A DNA stretch of 64,000 bases from Sodiomyces alkalinus F11 (taxonomy: Eukaryota; Ascomycota; Sordariomycetes; Glomerellales; Plectosphaerellaceae), in assembly GCF_003711515.1 (NCBI RefSeq), contig NW_021167082.1:1606111-1670110 (forward strand). Direction: 5' to 3'. Of the stretch, positions 20,150 to 30,719 are shown in pieces. Below the pieces are notes generated by a model, which did not search any database, was not told where the DNA came from, and was given only the letters and a program-made list of their open reading frames with translations. The position numbers and the translations under genes were made by a program. Position 1 is the first letter of the stretch. The number at the start of each line of letters is the position of its first letter.

Positions 20150-23100
20150 ATGGAGCCGCCGGCTAAGAGGCCCAGGCTAAGCCTTACGCAAGGCCAGGGC
20201 GATGAGGACGACGATGAGCTGCTTTACGAGCCCGAAGAAGTCTCCCGGCTACGAGACCCCGGTTGCCAATTGGAGGAATCAAGAGCTTTTGCTGCGTACA
20301 AACTCAAATCGACCTTTGAGCACATCTTTGCAAAGTATGAAAGGGACTTCACGGGCATCGGCGACGAAATTGACCTCCGGACGGGCAAGGTCGTGGTTGA
20401 TAATGGTCACATCCAGAACATGCAAAATGAGAGGGACGTGGGGCGAATTGAGGATGAAGAGGGGGGGGAGGAAGAGGATGAAGGGATCCTTCTGGGAGAT
20501 TACGTCGGATCTGAGACGGAAACGGATGGAGACGACGACGACGACGACGACGACAAAGACGACGAAGCGGACGAGGAAGGCGAGGAGCATCGCATCTTAC
20601 AAGGACGAAAACCAGACGCCCATGCTCATGCTCATGCTCATGCTCATGCTCATGCTCATGCCGACTCCCGTCCTCGACCCCAATCGCGATCCCTCCAGAA
20701 AATTGGCCCAGTCCTCCACGCAGCTACCCGAGGTGCAGTCATGACACCGATCCAACGACCATTCCAAGGACGCCCATCTACCAGCTTCTTACCCCACACA
20801 GCCCTCTCCCTGCCGGCGTCGTCATCTTATGGTTCTTGGGGATGGGACCAACAAGAAGAGACGGTCGACCCTGCATGGAGAGCCCCTCCGTTGCCGCCAC
20901 CAGGGTTGAATCACACCTTCACTTCCAGATTCTTTAACGCGAGGTACGATTTTCCGGCGGTAGATGGCTCCCAATCAGTGTGGTCTTCCCGACGCCTCGA
21001 CAGAGAGGCACCCCGGGTTCCGTCTCCCATCCGGCGGATCACTCCATCCAACTTTCGCCAGAGTGGACCTTTGCAAGTCAGAAAGCCCCAGTTTCGAAAA
21101 CTACTGGCTGCCCCTCCGGCGAATGACGACGACGAGGATGAGCTTCTCGGCCTGGGAGCGAACGGAGCGAACGGAACGAACGGAACGAATAAAGAATCAG
21201 GTCGCAGGCCTGCGCCCGGTTCAGCGCCGTCGAGAAACATTCAGGACCAACCGGCAAGAAAGAAAGACAAAAGGCCCGTCGACAAATCCAAAGCCACCGA
21301 TCGCTCTTCCAGCGGTGCACTGCATACGGACAAGGCAATCCACTCCATTGAGCAAACAAGTAATCGCCAATCCACACGAGACGACCCGAAGTCCGGGAAG
21401 AAGGGGTCAAAAGGAAACAAAGACCCCTCACGGGCAAAAACCAGAACCAAACCCAAACCCAAAACTAAACCCGCGAAAACCAAGCGACCACCCGCAGCAG
21501 ACCTTCGGAAACCAGCAAAGAGTGGCAAGTCAGGACCGACTCGGTCAAGTGTGTCTGGCGAAGAGTGGCCTGGTCAAACCCAGACCCAAATGCGGAGGAT
21601 AGAGATTGTCCTTCCCTCACGGCTGCTGACACCAGGCGGGTATACCGATCTCAGCGACTTTCCGGAGCAGCCGGTGCCGAGCCCTCCGGTGCACGATTTG
21701 CCAGCTCTTCCTTCACCCCCACCCGCGGAATCAGAGGGTGCCTCGGCAGAGCCGGCCGTCCCGGCTTTGGGCGAGCCTTGCTCTGATGCGACAAGAGAAG
21801 AGCCATCAGTGGCCCAGCCCTTGAAGGAGACCTTGACCTTCACGAGACACGAAGTTGACAAGTCGTATGAATTCTCGGGGGACGAAGATGGCATTCCCAT
21901 GTCTCGTCTTGGAAGAACGCGACCAGAGGCCCCGGACACTCGAATATCAGTCAAGACGGCAGAAGCGCCTTTCCGATTGACACGCAGCCAAAAGAGAAAG
22001 TATGAAGAACTGATCAAGGTCTCCTGCAACGACGACGACAATAACGACGACAATAACGACGACGACATTGAGATACCCGAAGATTCGGCCATGGCGCCAA
22101 CTCATCAGATGCCAGCACAGGAACCAGCAGCCGAACGGGCAGAGACCACTCCTGAGCCGCCGTCATGGGCCGAATCTGAAAGACATAGTGCTTCTGCTTC
22201 CCCGACCGTCCCGGCTCTTCGCCTCTTTTCGCTTCCGGTGCGAACGACGCGCTCTGCGGCGAGACAAAGCCAGGAAGAAGAGGAAGAGAGCCCGAAGGAA
22301 AGGAGCGATAGTCCTGCATCGGAAAAAGAGGCTTCTCACATTTCCGAGGCGGTTGACACCGAGACAAGCTCTCGCGGCAGCCCTACCCTACCTACAGAAC
22401 GCGAATGCGGTGGCAAGGCAGTTCAGGATGTCGAAGTTTCAATCGAGTGTTCCGAAAACGACCAAGAGATGTTCGAAGACGGGGACGAGGACAAGGAGCA
22501 AAGCTCCGGTACTCGTACGCCTACACATGCCGAGACGAATGTCGAAACGCGTGTGCCGACAGAACAACAATGTACTCCCGAGCAAACGCCAGAATCCCGC
22601 CATGAGCCTCAATCATCCCCCGTCGCTTCATCTGAGGGCCAGATCACCGAAACTGCCGTGGACTCGTCAACAACCCTCCCACAGGGCAGTGAACACGTTA
22701 GTGAGTGCGAATCTTCCGATGGAGAGTCGTCCGAACCCGCAACAGAAGAAACCACGCCAGCGCGGGGATCCTGTCCTGTCCAAGAAGAGTCCGCGGAAAT
22801 AGCGAGCCCAATTCCCGCCACCGGGCCACCTGAGAGACCCCGGACCCCTACGGCAGTCGAGCAGGGCAGACCACCCGAGGCCGATAACCTTTCGACCCCG
22901 CAAGCACAACCACGCTCCACACTTTTCTCGAAGCCAAGTTCGACTACGATCCGCCGCGGCCTCCTCTCCCTCCAGATACGCCCTGACGACGACGACGACG
23001 ACGATGACGACCTAGACGACCTAGACGAAACCTGCCCCATCTCCCTCTCCTCCCCGATCAAGAAACCCAGCACCAGAAGGGAGTCCCCCGGCGACGTGGG

Positions 23101-23455
23101 AGCCACACCCGACAGCCTCCCTTCTTCCGCTCGACGTCGTCGCCCGACCATCAAACCCAAGCGCGTCGTCGGCTCCCTCACGCCCCGGACCCCTCGGTCC
23201 CTACACGCCACGTTTGGCCGCCGCACCCCGCAACGCGGACACAGCGGAACCGCCCAAGCCACGGGGAGCGCGCGGTTACGCATCGCACGGGAGGGTTTCG
23301 GCGGCCTCAGCACCCCGACCAAGCCCAGGACCACGGACAGCCTGGGCAGTCCTACGGGTTCGATCGTCCAGACGCCCGGTGGGCACATGAGACGGTGCGG
23401 CGTGGGCGGGTTTACCTGCGAGAGAGACTTTTGCTTCACTTGCTTGCGGGGTTAA
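20150..23455 (+). CDS. SCM3: CENP-A chaperone Scm3 (HJURP-like)
   Basis: Predicted centromere protein Scm3, which delivers CENP-A/CenH3 to centromeres. Single exon, 1101 aa, from the ATG beginning MEPPAKRPRLSL; an in-frame ATG lies 51 nt upstream (20099) but encodes an unlikely hydrophobic leader. The Scm3 domain is at about residues 42-98: YKLKSTFEHIFAKYERDF, then GIGDEIDLRTGKVVVDNGH. The rest is mostly disordered and charged: an Asp run near residue 128, a His-Ala repeat (about 157-171), KPKPKTKPAK-type basic stretches, and Glu/Ser-rich segments. The C-terminus ends with a cysteine cluster, CGVGGFTCERDFCFTC, with spacing C-x6-C-x4-C-x2-C that could bind a metal. Much longer than yeast Scm3, as is typical of filamentous fungi. 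Assignment rests on the N-terminal domain. Confidence 0.86.
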   Translation: MEPPAKRPRLSLTQGQGDEDDDELLYEPEEVSRLRDPGCQLEESRAFAAYKLKSTFEHIFAKYERDFTGIGDEIDLRTGKVVVDNGHIQNMQNERDVGRIEDEEGGEEEDEGILLGDYVGSETETDGDDDDDDDDKDDEADEEGEEHRILQGRKPDAHAHAHAHAHAHAHADSRPRPQSRSLQKIGPVLHAATRGAVMTPIQRPFQGRPSTSFLPHTALSLPASSSYGSWGWDQQEETVDPAWRAPPLPPPGLNHTFTSRFFNARYDFPAVDGSQSVWSSRRLDREAPRVPSPIRRITPSNFRQSGPLQVRKPQFRKLLAAPPANDDDEDELLGLGANGANGTNGTNKESGRRPAPGSAPSRNIQDQPARKKDKRPVDKSKATDRSSSGALHTDKAIHSIEQTSNRQSTRDDPKSGKKGSKGNKDPSRAKTRTKPKPKTKPAKTKRPPAADLRKPAKSGKSGPTRSSVSGEEWPGQTQTQMRRIEIVLPSRLLTPGGYTDLSDFPEQPVPSPPVHDLPALPSPPPAESEGASAEPAVPALGEPCSDATREEPSVAQPLKETLTFTRHEVDKSYEFSGDEDGIPMSRLGRTRPEAPDTRISVKTAEAPFRLTRSQKRKYEELIKVSCNDDDNNDDNNDDDIEIPEDSAMAPTHQMPAQEPAAERAETTPEPPSWAESERHSASASPTVPALRLFSLPVRTTRSAARQSQEEEEESPKERSDSPASEKEASHISEAVDTETSSRGSPTLPTERECGGKAVQDVEVSIECSENDQEMFEDGDEDKEQSSGTRTPTHAETNVETRVPTEQQCTPEQTPESRHEPQSSPVASSEGQITETAVDSSTTLPQGSEHVSECESSDGESSEPATEETTPARGSCPVQEESAEIASPIPATGPPERPRTPTAVEQGRPPEADNLSTPQAQPRSTLFSKPSSTTIRRGLLSLQIRPDDDDDDDDDLDDLDETCPISLSSPIKKPSTRRESPGDVGATPDSLPSSARRRRPTIKPKRVVGSLTPRTPRSLHATFGRRTPQRGHSGTAQATGSARLRIAREGFGGLSTPTKPRTTDSLGSPTGSIVQTPGGHMRRCGVGGFTCERDFCFTCLRG
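20618..20662. repeat. CATGCT hexanucleotide repeat in SCM3
   Basis: About seven units of CATGCT encode alternating His-Ala in the disordered part of Scm3. In frame and probably length-polymorphic. Confidence 0.85.
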
Positions 23456-24682
23456 GCGGGAAACATGAAAACGGCGATTGAAGAGCGGCATCGGCATCGT
23501 GGCCGAAGCAAAAAGACCTGTAGGCCGTGCCGTTTCCGCGACTTCTTTTTGCGTGTCTGTCACCCTCCATATCTATCCGATTCTCCATCTTATTTTTCTA
23601 TGTATATTCTCTACCCCGGACCTACAGCGGCTCTCGCAAAGCCAACAAGCTCCTCACGGCGTCGTTTTGTTTCTTCGCATAGCTGCCTTATGCACTTGCC
23701 AACAATAAATATTGCAAAACGTCTTCATTACGGCGTGGCATTAAAAGTCCGCTACTCCAAAGAAAAGCATATCAAGGCGGAATGGAAAGGAAAAGAAAGG
23801 ACGTGTAGCCAGCCCATTGGATTTCACATGGTCGAGGACACAGCAACCGTAAACCAAATCCACCAGTCCCCCCGTTTCCCTATGCTCCGTATTGGCCCTT
23901 GCCAGAGAGACNNNNNNNNNNNNNNNNNNNNNNNNNNNNNNNNNNNNNNCTTTCCTTCCCCTTCCGTCGTGCTGGTCTCTTCCTCTGTCGTCGAGAGGAA
24001 AGAAGAAGAACGAAAAGAAAAAGAAAAAAAAATGTGAAAAAGAATGCGAAGCGCTGGAAATCCGATACAAGGAGATGGTTAGAAACCCGCATATGCCCTC
24101 TTCATCCTTGTGTATCTATCCTATATCCCGTGTGCGAACTGCCTCCGTTCCGGTTCCATTCCGCTCGGCATATCCGGCTCCGCCTCTGCCCATGTCTGGC
24201 CGCATGACCTGACGCCTCCCCCTTCTCTTGTGATCCCGAATCACCCCTGTCACTGTGACCGCGGCTCCAACGACAAAGCTCGCGCAGAACGACGTCCAAG
24301 TCATTCGCGCATCGTGGGTCTCTCCGAATCTCGAAGGGCGTGCATATAAAAGGTCGAGAAAGGCGGAGAGGAGAGAGGAACAACGCAAACGTAATGAAGA
24401 TTGAGAATACGGGGAGAGAGAGAGAGAGAGAAGGCCAGGACATGGTGATACTTCGGCGTAATTGATCAGGACTGGAGTATTTTTGACAGGCTAGGCAGCG
24501 CATCGACGACTGGTTTGGCAGTGATTATCTCGGGGGCCGAGCGCTGTGGTGTTCGATTCAGCAGGATATCACAAAACTGATTCTGCAATCCCTTGCCATT
24601 GCCGGCGACCGACACGGGAAGTGAAGAACGCTGGTTCTGGGTATCACTATGATTTGGACGCTATTTAAGAGTCGCAACAGAG
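23456..24682. other. Convergent intergenic region with assembly gap
   Basis: 1.2 kb between the SCM3 and CK2-alpha stop codons. It holds the N gap, an A-rich tract (about 24000-24045) and a GA microsatellite near 24417-24432. Small open frames running through the Ns are meaningless. No gene supported. Confidence 0.45.
23912..23949. other. Assembly gap (38 N)
   Basis: Thirty-eight unresolved bases lie next to purine-rich sequence. The gap is in non-coding DNA and does not break any gene called here. Confidence 0.99.
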
Positions 24683-26295
24683 CTATAAACTCGCGGGGAC
24701 AGGAAGACCCGCCTGACTCAAGCTCTGCTTGAAGGTCTCTACGTCCCTTACGGGGTCAAAGTAAGGGTGTGCTTGGGCCTCCTTGGCCGTGAGACGCTCC
24801 TACGGAAACGGAATGTCAGAATGGGAAAACGCCCTACGGTGGAAATGGTTCGAACTGAGCCAAAAAAGAACAAAAAAACAATAAAAAATTTACAAACTCA
24901 CCTGATGGTCGTATCGCAGCAGCTTGTCGAGAAAGTCGAGAGCCTCATTGCTGACGAAACGCTGGTTGTCCGAGTTCACGAAGCTGAGCCACGTCTTCTT
25001 TGGGAACCGGCCGAGGATATCGTCGTACTGGGCGTCCAGCTCGATCTCGTACCGGTCAAGGTAGTCAAAGAGATCATCAGTGCCAAGGACCTTGGCAATC
25101 TTGACGAGCTGGTCCGAGTTGCTGTTTCCGTGGAAGAACGGCTCCTTCCTGAAGATCATGGATGCGAACATGGCGCCGAGACTCCACATGTCGAGACTGT
25201 AGTCGTACTCCTGGAAATCGACCAACAGTTCAGGCCCCTTGAAATAGCGAGAGGCTACCCGAACGTTGTACTCAGTGCCGGGATGGTAGAATTCGGCGAG
25301 ACCCCAATCAATGAGGCGAAGCTTGGGACATGGTCAGCCACGAAGAAGACGTCTCGAGGGGTTGACTATGCGCACCTTCCTGTTCTCATGATCGATCATA
25401 ACGTTGTGAGGTTTCACATCGCGGTGCATAATGCCCTTGCTGTGACAGTAGTCAAGCGCCTTGAGGAGTTCGTTGATATAGTACCGAACATCGAGGTCGT
25501 TGAACTTTGGGTAGAGGCTTCGGAAGTCGGTATTATTGACGTACTCGAAGATCAGTGACGGTGTTTTACTCTGTTGGGTACAAAAAACCAGTCAGTGTCG
25601 GTATGTAAAAGAAAGAAGAAAAAGGAAGAAAAAAAAACAGAGAGAAAAACACAAAAGGAGAGCCGCGCTTCCCATACCTGACTGTCGCGAACCACATCCA
25701 GCAACGCCACGATGTTGGGCCCACCCGCAAGGTTCTGCAAGATCTTGATCTCACGCTTGATCTTCTTCTTCTTGACGGGCTTGAGGACTTTGACGACACA
25801 TTTCTGGTAGTTAACCACGTTGATACCCTCAAAGACCTCCGAATATTTTCCTCGGCCTGTGCCGTCCTCGCATGTTAATACCACTTTGACCCGTCGAGTC
25901 TTTCGAAAAAGAAAAAAAGAAAAAGAACAAAAAAACTGTTGTCCGCATGGAGGGAAAAAGGAGACATCGGGAGAAGGGGACGGTAGGACGGTAGCGGGGA
26001 TCGTTTTATCGTTTTCGCCAAGGCAAGGCGAAAGCCTACATCGTGACTACCACGGAAGAATGAATGTTGGAGAGAGACGTTCACGTACCAATCTTCCGCA
26101 CAACCTCGTAGTTCTCTAGGACGCCCCAGCCTATGTGGGAGTAGTATGCGGTCAGCCCAAAAGAACACAACAGAGCAGCAAAAATAGAATAGATAACCGA
26201 ACGGGGCGAGGCGAGCACGAACTGATGTTGACGCTATCATAATCCCAGTAACTGCGGGGCATGGTCTGGTTGACGTCCGCATAGACCCGCGCCAT
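24683..26295 (-). CDS. CKA1: Casein kinase II catalytic subunit alpha
   Basis: Predicted CK2 catalytic subunit, a constitutively active Ser/Thr kinase. 341 aa, close to the usual 330-340. Six exons: 26295-26223, 26130-26089, 25856-25678, 25570-25376, 25321-24902 and 24799-24683. The start [19 protein letters not shown] is the classic CK2-alpha opening. The glycine loop is [11 protein letters not shown] (residues 39-49), the ATP lysine K61 lies in VVKVLK, and the CK2-specific basic cluster [11 protein letters not shown] covers 64-74. The catalytic loop HRDVKPHNV has D149. The metal motif is DWG (168-170), the form typical of CK2 instead of DFG. The end HPYFDPV is conserved. Several introns carry polypyrimidine tracts on the coding strand. 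Every junction keeps the known protein sequence continuous, so the model is secure. Confidence 0.96.
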
Positions 26296-26504
26296 GTTGG
26301 GCTGTTGTCGCCTCGCGAATACGCGCACAGGACTGCGGTCGGGATCGTGTTGAAACGTTGTGCCCTGTGGTCCTAAATGATACTGCGATAGGTATGCGGG
26401 ATGTGTCGGCGCGGAGGTTGAAAGGGGGAAGAGGCGGACGTGGATTGGCGGTTCCACAGAGGAAGGGAAGGCTAAGTAGTCATGTCCGAAGAGGCGGGTG
26501 AAGG

Positions 26505-26558
26505 AGGTACGAAGCACGAAGTACAAAGTACGTTGTAATTACGTTGTACGAAAGTACA
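26505..26558. repeat. GTACGAAG/GTACAAAG repeat units
   Basis: Units GGTACGAAGCACGAAGTAC, AAAGTACGTTG and ACGTTGTACGAAAGTAC form a partly palindromic array upstream of the CK2 start. Same family as 19719-19752. Confidence 0.65.
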
Positions 26559-27156
26559 AGCACAGGTAAATCAAGGTGGGATGTCAAAAACAGGGCCTTA
26601 CACCGCTTGCGATTGGGGAACTCGAGTCGGGGAGCTTATCGCTTATCACCCGGGTGACACAAGACGGGGTAGCTCAACGATATAACAGGTAAGGTAATGA
26701 GGGAGGTCAGGAAAACAAGAAAAATAAACATTCAATCAAAATACAAACAAAAACAATCAAGCGAAAATAAATGAAAATAAATGGAAATAGGGACGTAGGA
26801 CATTTGTAGCTTTCCGTTATTAGCGCAGCTTAAGAGTCACGATGTGTGAGACAAACGCAAGGGGCACTCAAAAAGCAAGCAATACGGACCGTCAAACTCA
26901 GTCAGCAGCATAGGATTAGGATTAGGATACCCACAAGTCGAGACATGCACCGTATGCCTTATATTGGTGTCTCTATGCGTTACAGAGAATCCCATCTCAT
27001 CAACGCGCCTCTCGCAGCCATGCCACGCCTGGCCCTCCTGCCTTGCAACCCCCCTGTCGCTGTATACAAACACCACGATTTATACAAACACACAATGGTG
27101 GGAGGATGAGAGTGCGGACCAAACATCCATCACTCCACCCAATGTCAAGCCTTCGC

Positions 27157-27317
27157 CCCTCGACAGCGCCTACACATCCACCCGACGGGCAGGGTAGGTA
27201 TTCGCTGCAGAGAGGCCGGCAATGACGCCCTGTCCAACCCGCTCCCCTCGAACAGCGCCTACGCGTCCGCCCAACGGGGCAGGGTAGGTATTCGCTGCGA
27301 GGGCCGGCGGTGACATT
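27157..27317. repeat. Imperfect direct repeat, two copies about 87 bp apart
   Basis: Copies at about 27157-27230 and 27244-27317 share CCCCTCGA(A)CAGCGCCTAC, then CGGG(G)CAGGGTAGGTATTC and GCTGC(A)GAG. They differ by several substitutions and short indels. A weaker, partial third similarity (GCCAGTATTCCTTCGGCC) lies near 27566. Copies this diverged suggest an old duplication. Confidence 0.65.
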
Positions 27318-28350
27318 CACCCCCATATCCCCCGGGTGGCCTTTTCCTCCGCCTTGGCCCGTCGCCAAAGTGCTGTGCTGTTTCCACCCAGCCGCGAAAA
27401 TGAGGCTGTGCTGAGCTGGCTTCCACATCGACAGCAGGCCACCCTCCCGTCGGCCGCTAGCCACGAAGCGCCTCAGCAAAGTCCCAGAAGGGCCAGGTGC
27501 GTTTTCGGCCTGCCCTCGGGCGCAAAAGCAAACCCCAACGATAGCCCCAGCTGTCTCCCCAAAGGGAGAGGCCAGTATTCCTTCGGCCTCGAGGGTTGCC
27601 TGCAGCGGCTGACATGTATACCTTCCACCACCCCAAGCGACCTGGCATACATCCTTCGCCTGCCTCTCCGCAAAACCATCTCGTCGTCTCCTCCAGATCC
27701 CTTTCCGAGCCTCCCATACCCCGCGTACCACATCCTCACATTCCTCGCAGCATAAACCCAATATTTCCCAGTCTATCCTTTCTTCTTTTCGTCATCTCCT
27801 CCTTTTTTTTTCTCATTTGTTTTTGCTTCCCTGGTCGGGGACAGCAGCATCCTAGAAAAAAGCAAATGTCAGCAATGCTGCGTCTAGCGCCGAAAGTGAC
27901 CGGTGAAAATGAGAGAGAAGAATGGTGCACTCAGAGAGAAGATTATTGCTCATCACGTCCAGACTATCCAGAGGCAAAACCACGACAGAAGCCGCCGAGT
28001 CGCCTCTTTCAAGCCATGTAGGATCGGACTAAGGATGACGATACAAAAGGTTTCATCGTCGCGCAAAGACACGTGGGTGTCTAGAGTAGGGAAAGTACGA
28101 AAGCAGTTTGGAAAGTACACGTACCAGTTGCAGTACTGTTTCGAGCATACCACGCCTCTCGGGCCATTGCTCAGAACATTACTGTGAGCTGTGAATAGAG
28201 GCGAGCGTCGTGACGGGCCTCGCGCCTCAATCAGTCTTCGGGAGACTTCCGACGCCGAGACCGGGGGTCGCATGAGGGATCAATGCAGATGCATCTAGCG
28301 CCGATGACGCCGTTGTGCGAACGGTGTTTGGTGAGAACAAGGACATCCTT

Positions 28351-28979
28351 TCAGTCGTATTCGAGCGTGTCAAGGCCGGTCTCGACGACATCCCACGTTC
28401 GCTTGCGCAGGTCTGGTTTCGGCTCGGACGGCCGGCTTTTCCCCTTCTTGTTTTTCTTCTTCTTTTTCTGGGAGGAAGAGGCTCCCGGCTGGTTTGCGTG
28501 TGTTGCCGCCGTGTCGCGCTCTGCGACGATGCACTCGCCTTCTTCGTCCTCGGGATTACCAGGTTCGGATAAAAAACCGGCCTCTTTTCTTCCCTTGTCC
28601 CGGCGGAGGGCCTGCAACTCCGAGTGCCGAAACATGGCAATTTGTTCATCGGTCAAGGTGCGTTTAACGCCATCTTCGTAATAGCCCAGGCCGTCGTCAT
28701 CTTCATCGGCAAGGGCAGCGTCCTGTTGGTGGTAATCATGGTGTGCTTGTCCAGAGGATGCAGAGGCGAAAAAGTCCATGGAGAAGGAGCGGACAGCCCC
28801 CTCGGAGAAGTGCATTTCATGGAATGCGGTTAGTTCGGACTAATGTGCGTTAGCGATGGTTTTTTTATGCTTGCTGGACGAAATATTAAACAAAAACTCA
28901 CGTTGCTAATCTGAGGCACTGGAAAGGATAATGTCCGTGCGTAGCTGCCTTGCATTGGCATGTCTGCAGAAAGTGGCAT
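28351..28979 (-). CDS. Small conserved fungal protein (DUF3807-like)
   Basis: A 188-aa protein, two exons: 28979-28902 and 28839-28351. The start MPLSADMPMQGSYARTLSFP is chosen because it joins in frame across the intron to SELTAFHEMHFSEG. The core VKRTLTDEQIAMFRHSELQA (about residues 90-110) resembles, from memory, a fungal family of unknown function (DUF3807). After it come an acidic segment and a strongly basic tail (KKKKKNKKGK), then RTWDVVETGLDTLEYD. No membrane segment or catalytic motif is seen. The basic tail suggests a nucleic-acid-associated or nuclear protein, which is only inference. Same strand as the next small gene, 336 bp away. Confidence 0.7.
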
Positions 28980-29315
28980 GTTGGGATAGGTTTGGCTTCG
29001 TGCTTCGTGAGTAGCCAGGTGTCCTTCTGTCGGACCCTTTGTTATGTCGGGCAGTTTGCTGAAGAAGAAAAGATGGAGATGATGGAAGAGGTGAGAGGAT
29101 GGAGGTGGAGAGAGACGTGAGAAGCAAGTGCAAACTGCCAATTTCCCAGTGCACGGTAATTACATAGGCTTGGGTCACGGTCACGTGCACCGCGCCCATA
29201 CCAAACGAAAACAACTCGCGACCATCGGTTTGAGAGAGTGGGTGAGGGTGATAACGTGGTTATGGAATCCGAATGGATTAAGGCTGTTTGTTCAGCGCAG
29301 AGCAAATATCGGGTC
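28980..29315. other. Intergenic spacer between two small minus-strand genes
   Basis: 336 bp, presumably the promoter of the DUF3807-like gene plus the 3' UTR of the 140-aa gene. No recognisable element. Confidence 0.4.
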
Positions 29316-29881
29316 CTAGGATTGGCTTAGAAGCGCAAGTGCACTTTGGAAAGCTCGAAGAACCTCGGTCACTGGGAGACGACTGGTCAGCAGGGACATT
29401 GACATCATCGCTAGAACGAGAGAAGCAATCCAACTCACTATGCTGTTCGCGTTGGGCCATGGTCTGTTCGGAAAGATTGACAAATCGTTGCCGAGTTTGT
29501 AGGCGCTTGACGGCTCGTTCGCTATCATGGGCGCTGGATGCCGACGACCAAACATTGAAATACTGTTCCCCCGCTTCAAAGTTAGTTGGGCGAGTTCCCC
29601 GCCGAGAACAGAACAGAACAAGGCGGCGGCCCACTGACCTTGACGAGCTCGTCAAACTGCTTCATGAGCTCTTGTTCGTGACCGTCGGCATCGACCAGAG
29701 CCTTGGTGTACCGTGCCTCGAACTCTTCCCAGTCGAAAGATGCAAAATGACCCGGCGTGCCAGGCCCGTTGGCCTGAAGCTGTTCAGTTGCCAGTTGCTG
29801 ATCTGGATTAGGCTCCGGAGTCTTGACTGTTTGGTTGAGGCCGTTGCCGCCGTCTTGAGAATGAGCCCCCGTGTCGCTCAT
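29316..29881 (-). CDS. Small helical protein of unknown function
   Basis: A 140-aa protein, three exons: 29881-29639, 29562-29439 and 29371-29316. The first part is disordered; then FDWEEFEARYTKALVDADGH begins a helical region that continues through FDELVK|YFNVWSSASSAHDSERA and VKRLQTRQRFVNLSEQTMAQ, ending TEVLRAFQSALALLSQS. The exon 3 acceptor was chosen at CCCAG before TGACCG because the alternative 17 nt upstream gives an early stop. An in-frame ATG 33 nt upstream (29914) would add a hydrophobic 11-residue leader; I prefer the start MSDTGAHSQ. The coil-like C-terminal half suggests a subunit of a complex, but I do not recognise the family. Divergent from ATG14. Confidence 0.68.
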
Positions 29882-30719
29882 GATGAGAATGGGCAAGCCC
29901 AGGAAGAGTGACAAGAGTGCAACACGTTCAACGCCCCCACGCTGATTGTGTCACGTCAAATGTAGGCGAGATGGCCGAGTTGCGAGTTGGAAGAAGTAGA
30001 GAATGGTCGTCTGAGTCGGCCTGATAGAATGAGTTTCGTGGGTGCCCAAGTGCGAGCGAGTGAGATGGATTGATGGGCGTGTTTGTTGTTTGGTTGGCAA
30101 GTAAGGTAGAGTGCCAGTGCCCTGTGTGTGTGGCTTCCCAAGTGGAAGATGGCTGGTCGCAAAAACAAAAGCCAAGCAAAAGCTTCAGGCAGAACCGTAC
30201 TAACGTACCTTGGTACTTCGTACTTCCCAGAAATACGAGGACTGGGTACCTGCCATCAGCATAAAGGCCTTGTATTCGCCCCTCCATCCCGCCCCCAGCC
30301 TTCCTACTTCCACTTCCAGTGCTGATACAGGAGATGCCTGGTGCAATGTGATGTCAAGTGCACTTCGTTGTACTTCGCTGTACTTCGTGGTACTTCGTCA
30401 TGTCCGCCTCCACAAGGCAAACCAGGTACAGTCCATTTGTACCATGTGATTCTGTGGTGACTTTGCGACGACCATCTGACCAAACCAGAAGCCAGGAAAG
30501 ATCCCTGGTGCCTGCGTGTTTCTTCTCTTTTCTTTCTTTTCTTTTCTTTCGTTCGTTTCTCTCGGACTCCTCTCGTCTTTGCGAAAGCATTCAGTGAGCG
30601 AGAGTTCTTCCCTCATTAAGCATCGAGTCCCCGAAATCGCCCCCACGATTTCAGTCCATCTCAGCCGCCTCCTCTCAAAGGTACGCTCACAACTCGAGAG
30701 AGTTGTTCAAGTGACCACA
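29882..30719. promoter_or_regulatory. Divergent region upstream of ATG14
   Basis: 838 bp between divergent starts. It includes a GTACTTCG repeat array at 30361-30399, a single GGTACTTCGTACTTCC unit near 30211, and a TTTCTTTTC pyrimidine tract at about 30523-30550 that probably lies near the ATG14 transcription start. Confidence 0.4.
30361..30399. repeat. TGTACTTCG tandem units
   Basis: Four near-identical 9-10 nt units (CACTTCGT, TGTACTTCGC, TGTACTTCGT, GGTACTTCGT) lie about 320 bp upstream of ATG14. They are the reverse complement of the GAAGTAC family. Confidence 0.7.

Larger units (their letters stand above)
26296..28350. other. 2-kb region between CK2 and a small gene
   Basis: About the first 500 bp should be the CK2 promoter and hold GAAGTAC-type repeats (26505-26558). 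A TTAGGA triplet repeat lies near 26911-26929. A GC-rich block at about 27000-27760 contains an 87-bp spaced direct repeat and open frames on both strands that I do not accept as genes. A pyrimidine tract lies near 27800-27830. Confidence 0.4.

Noticed and set aside
23741..24212. Open frames running through the N gap
   Set aside because: They depend on unresolved bases and have no domain.
26909..26930. TTAGGA triplet repeat as an internal telomere tract
   Set aside because: Only three units with a variant sequence; too short to call a telomeric relic.
27000..27761. Cys-rich 253-codon minus-strand frame
   Set aside because: The start is not an ATG, there is no signal peptide or domain, and it runs through a non-coding direct repeat. 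Kept only as an observation on the block.
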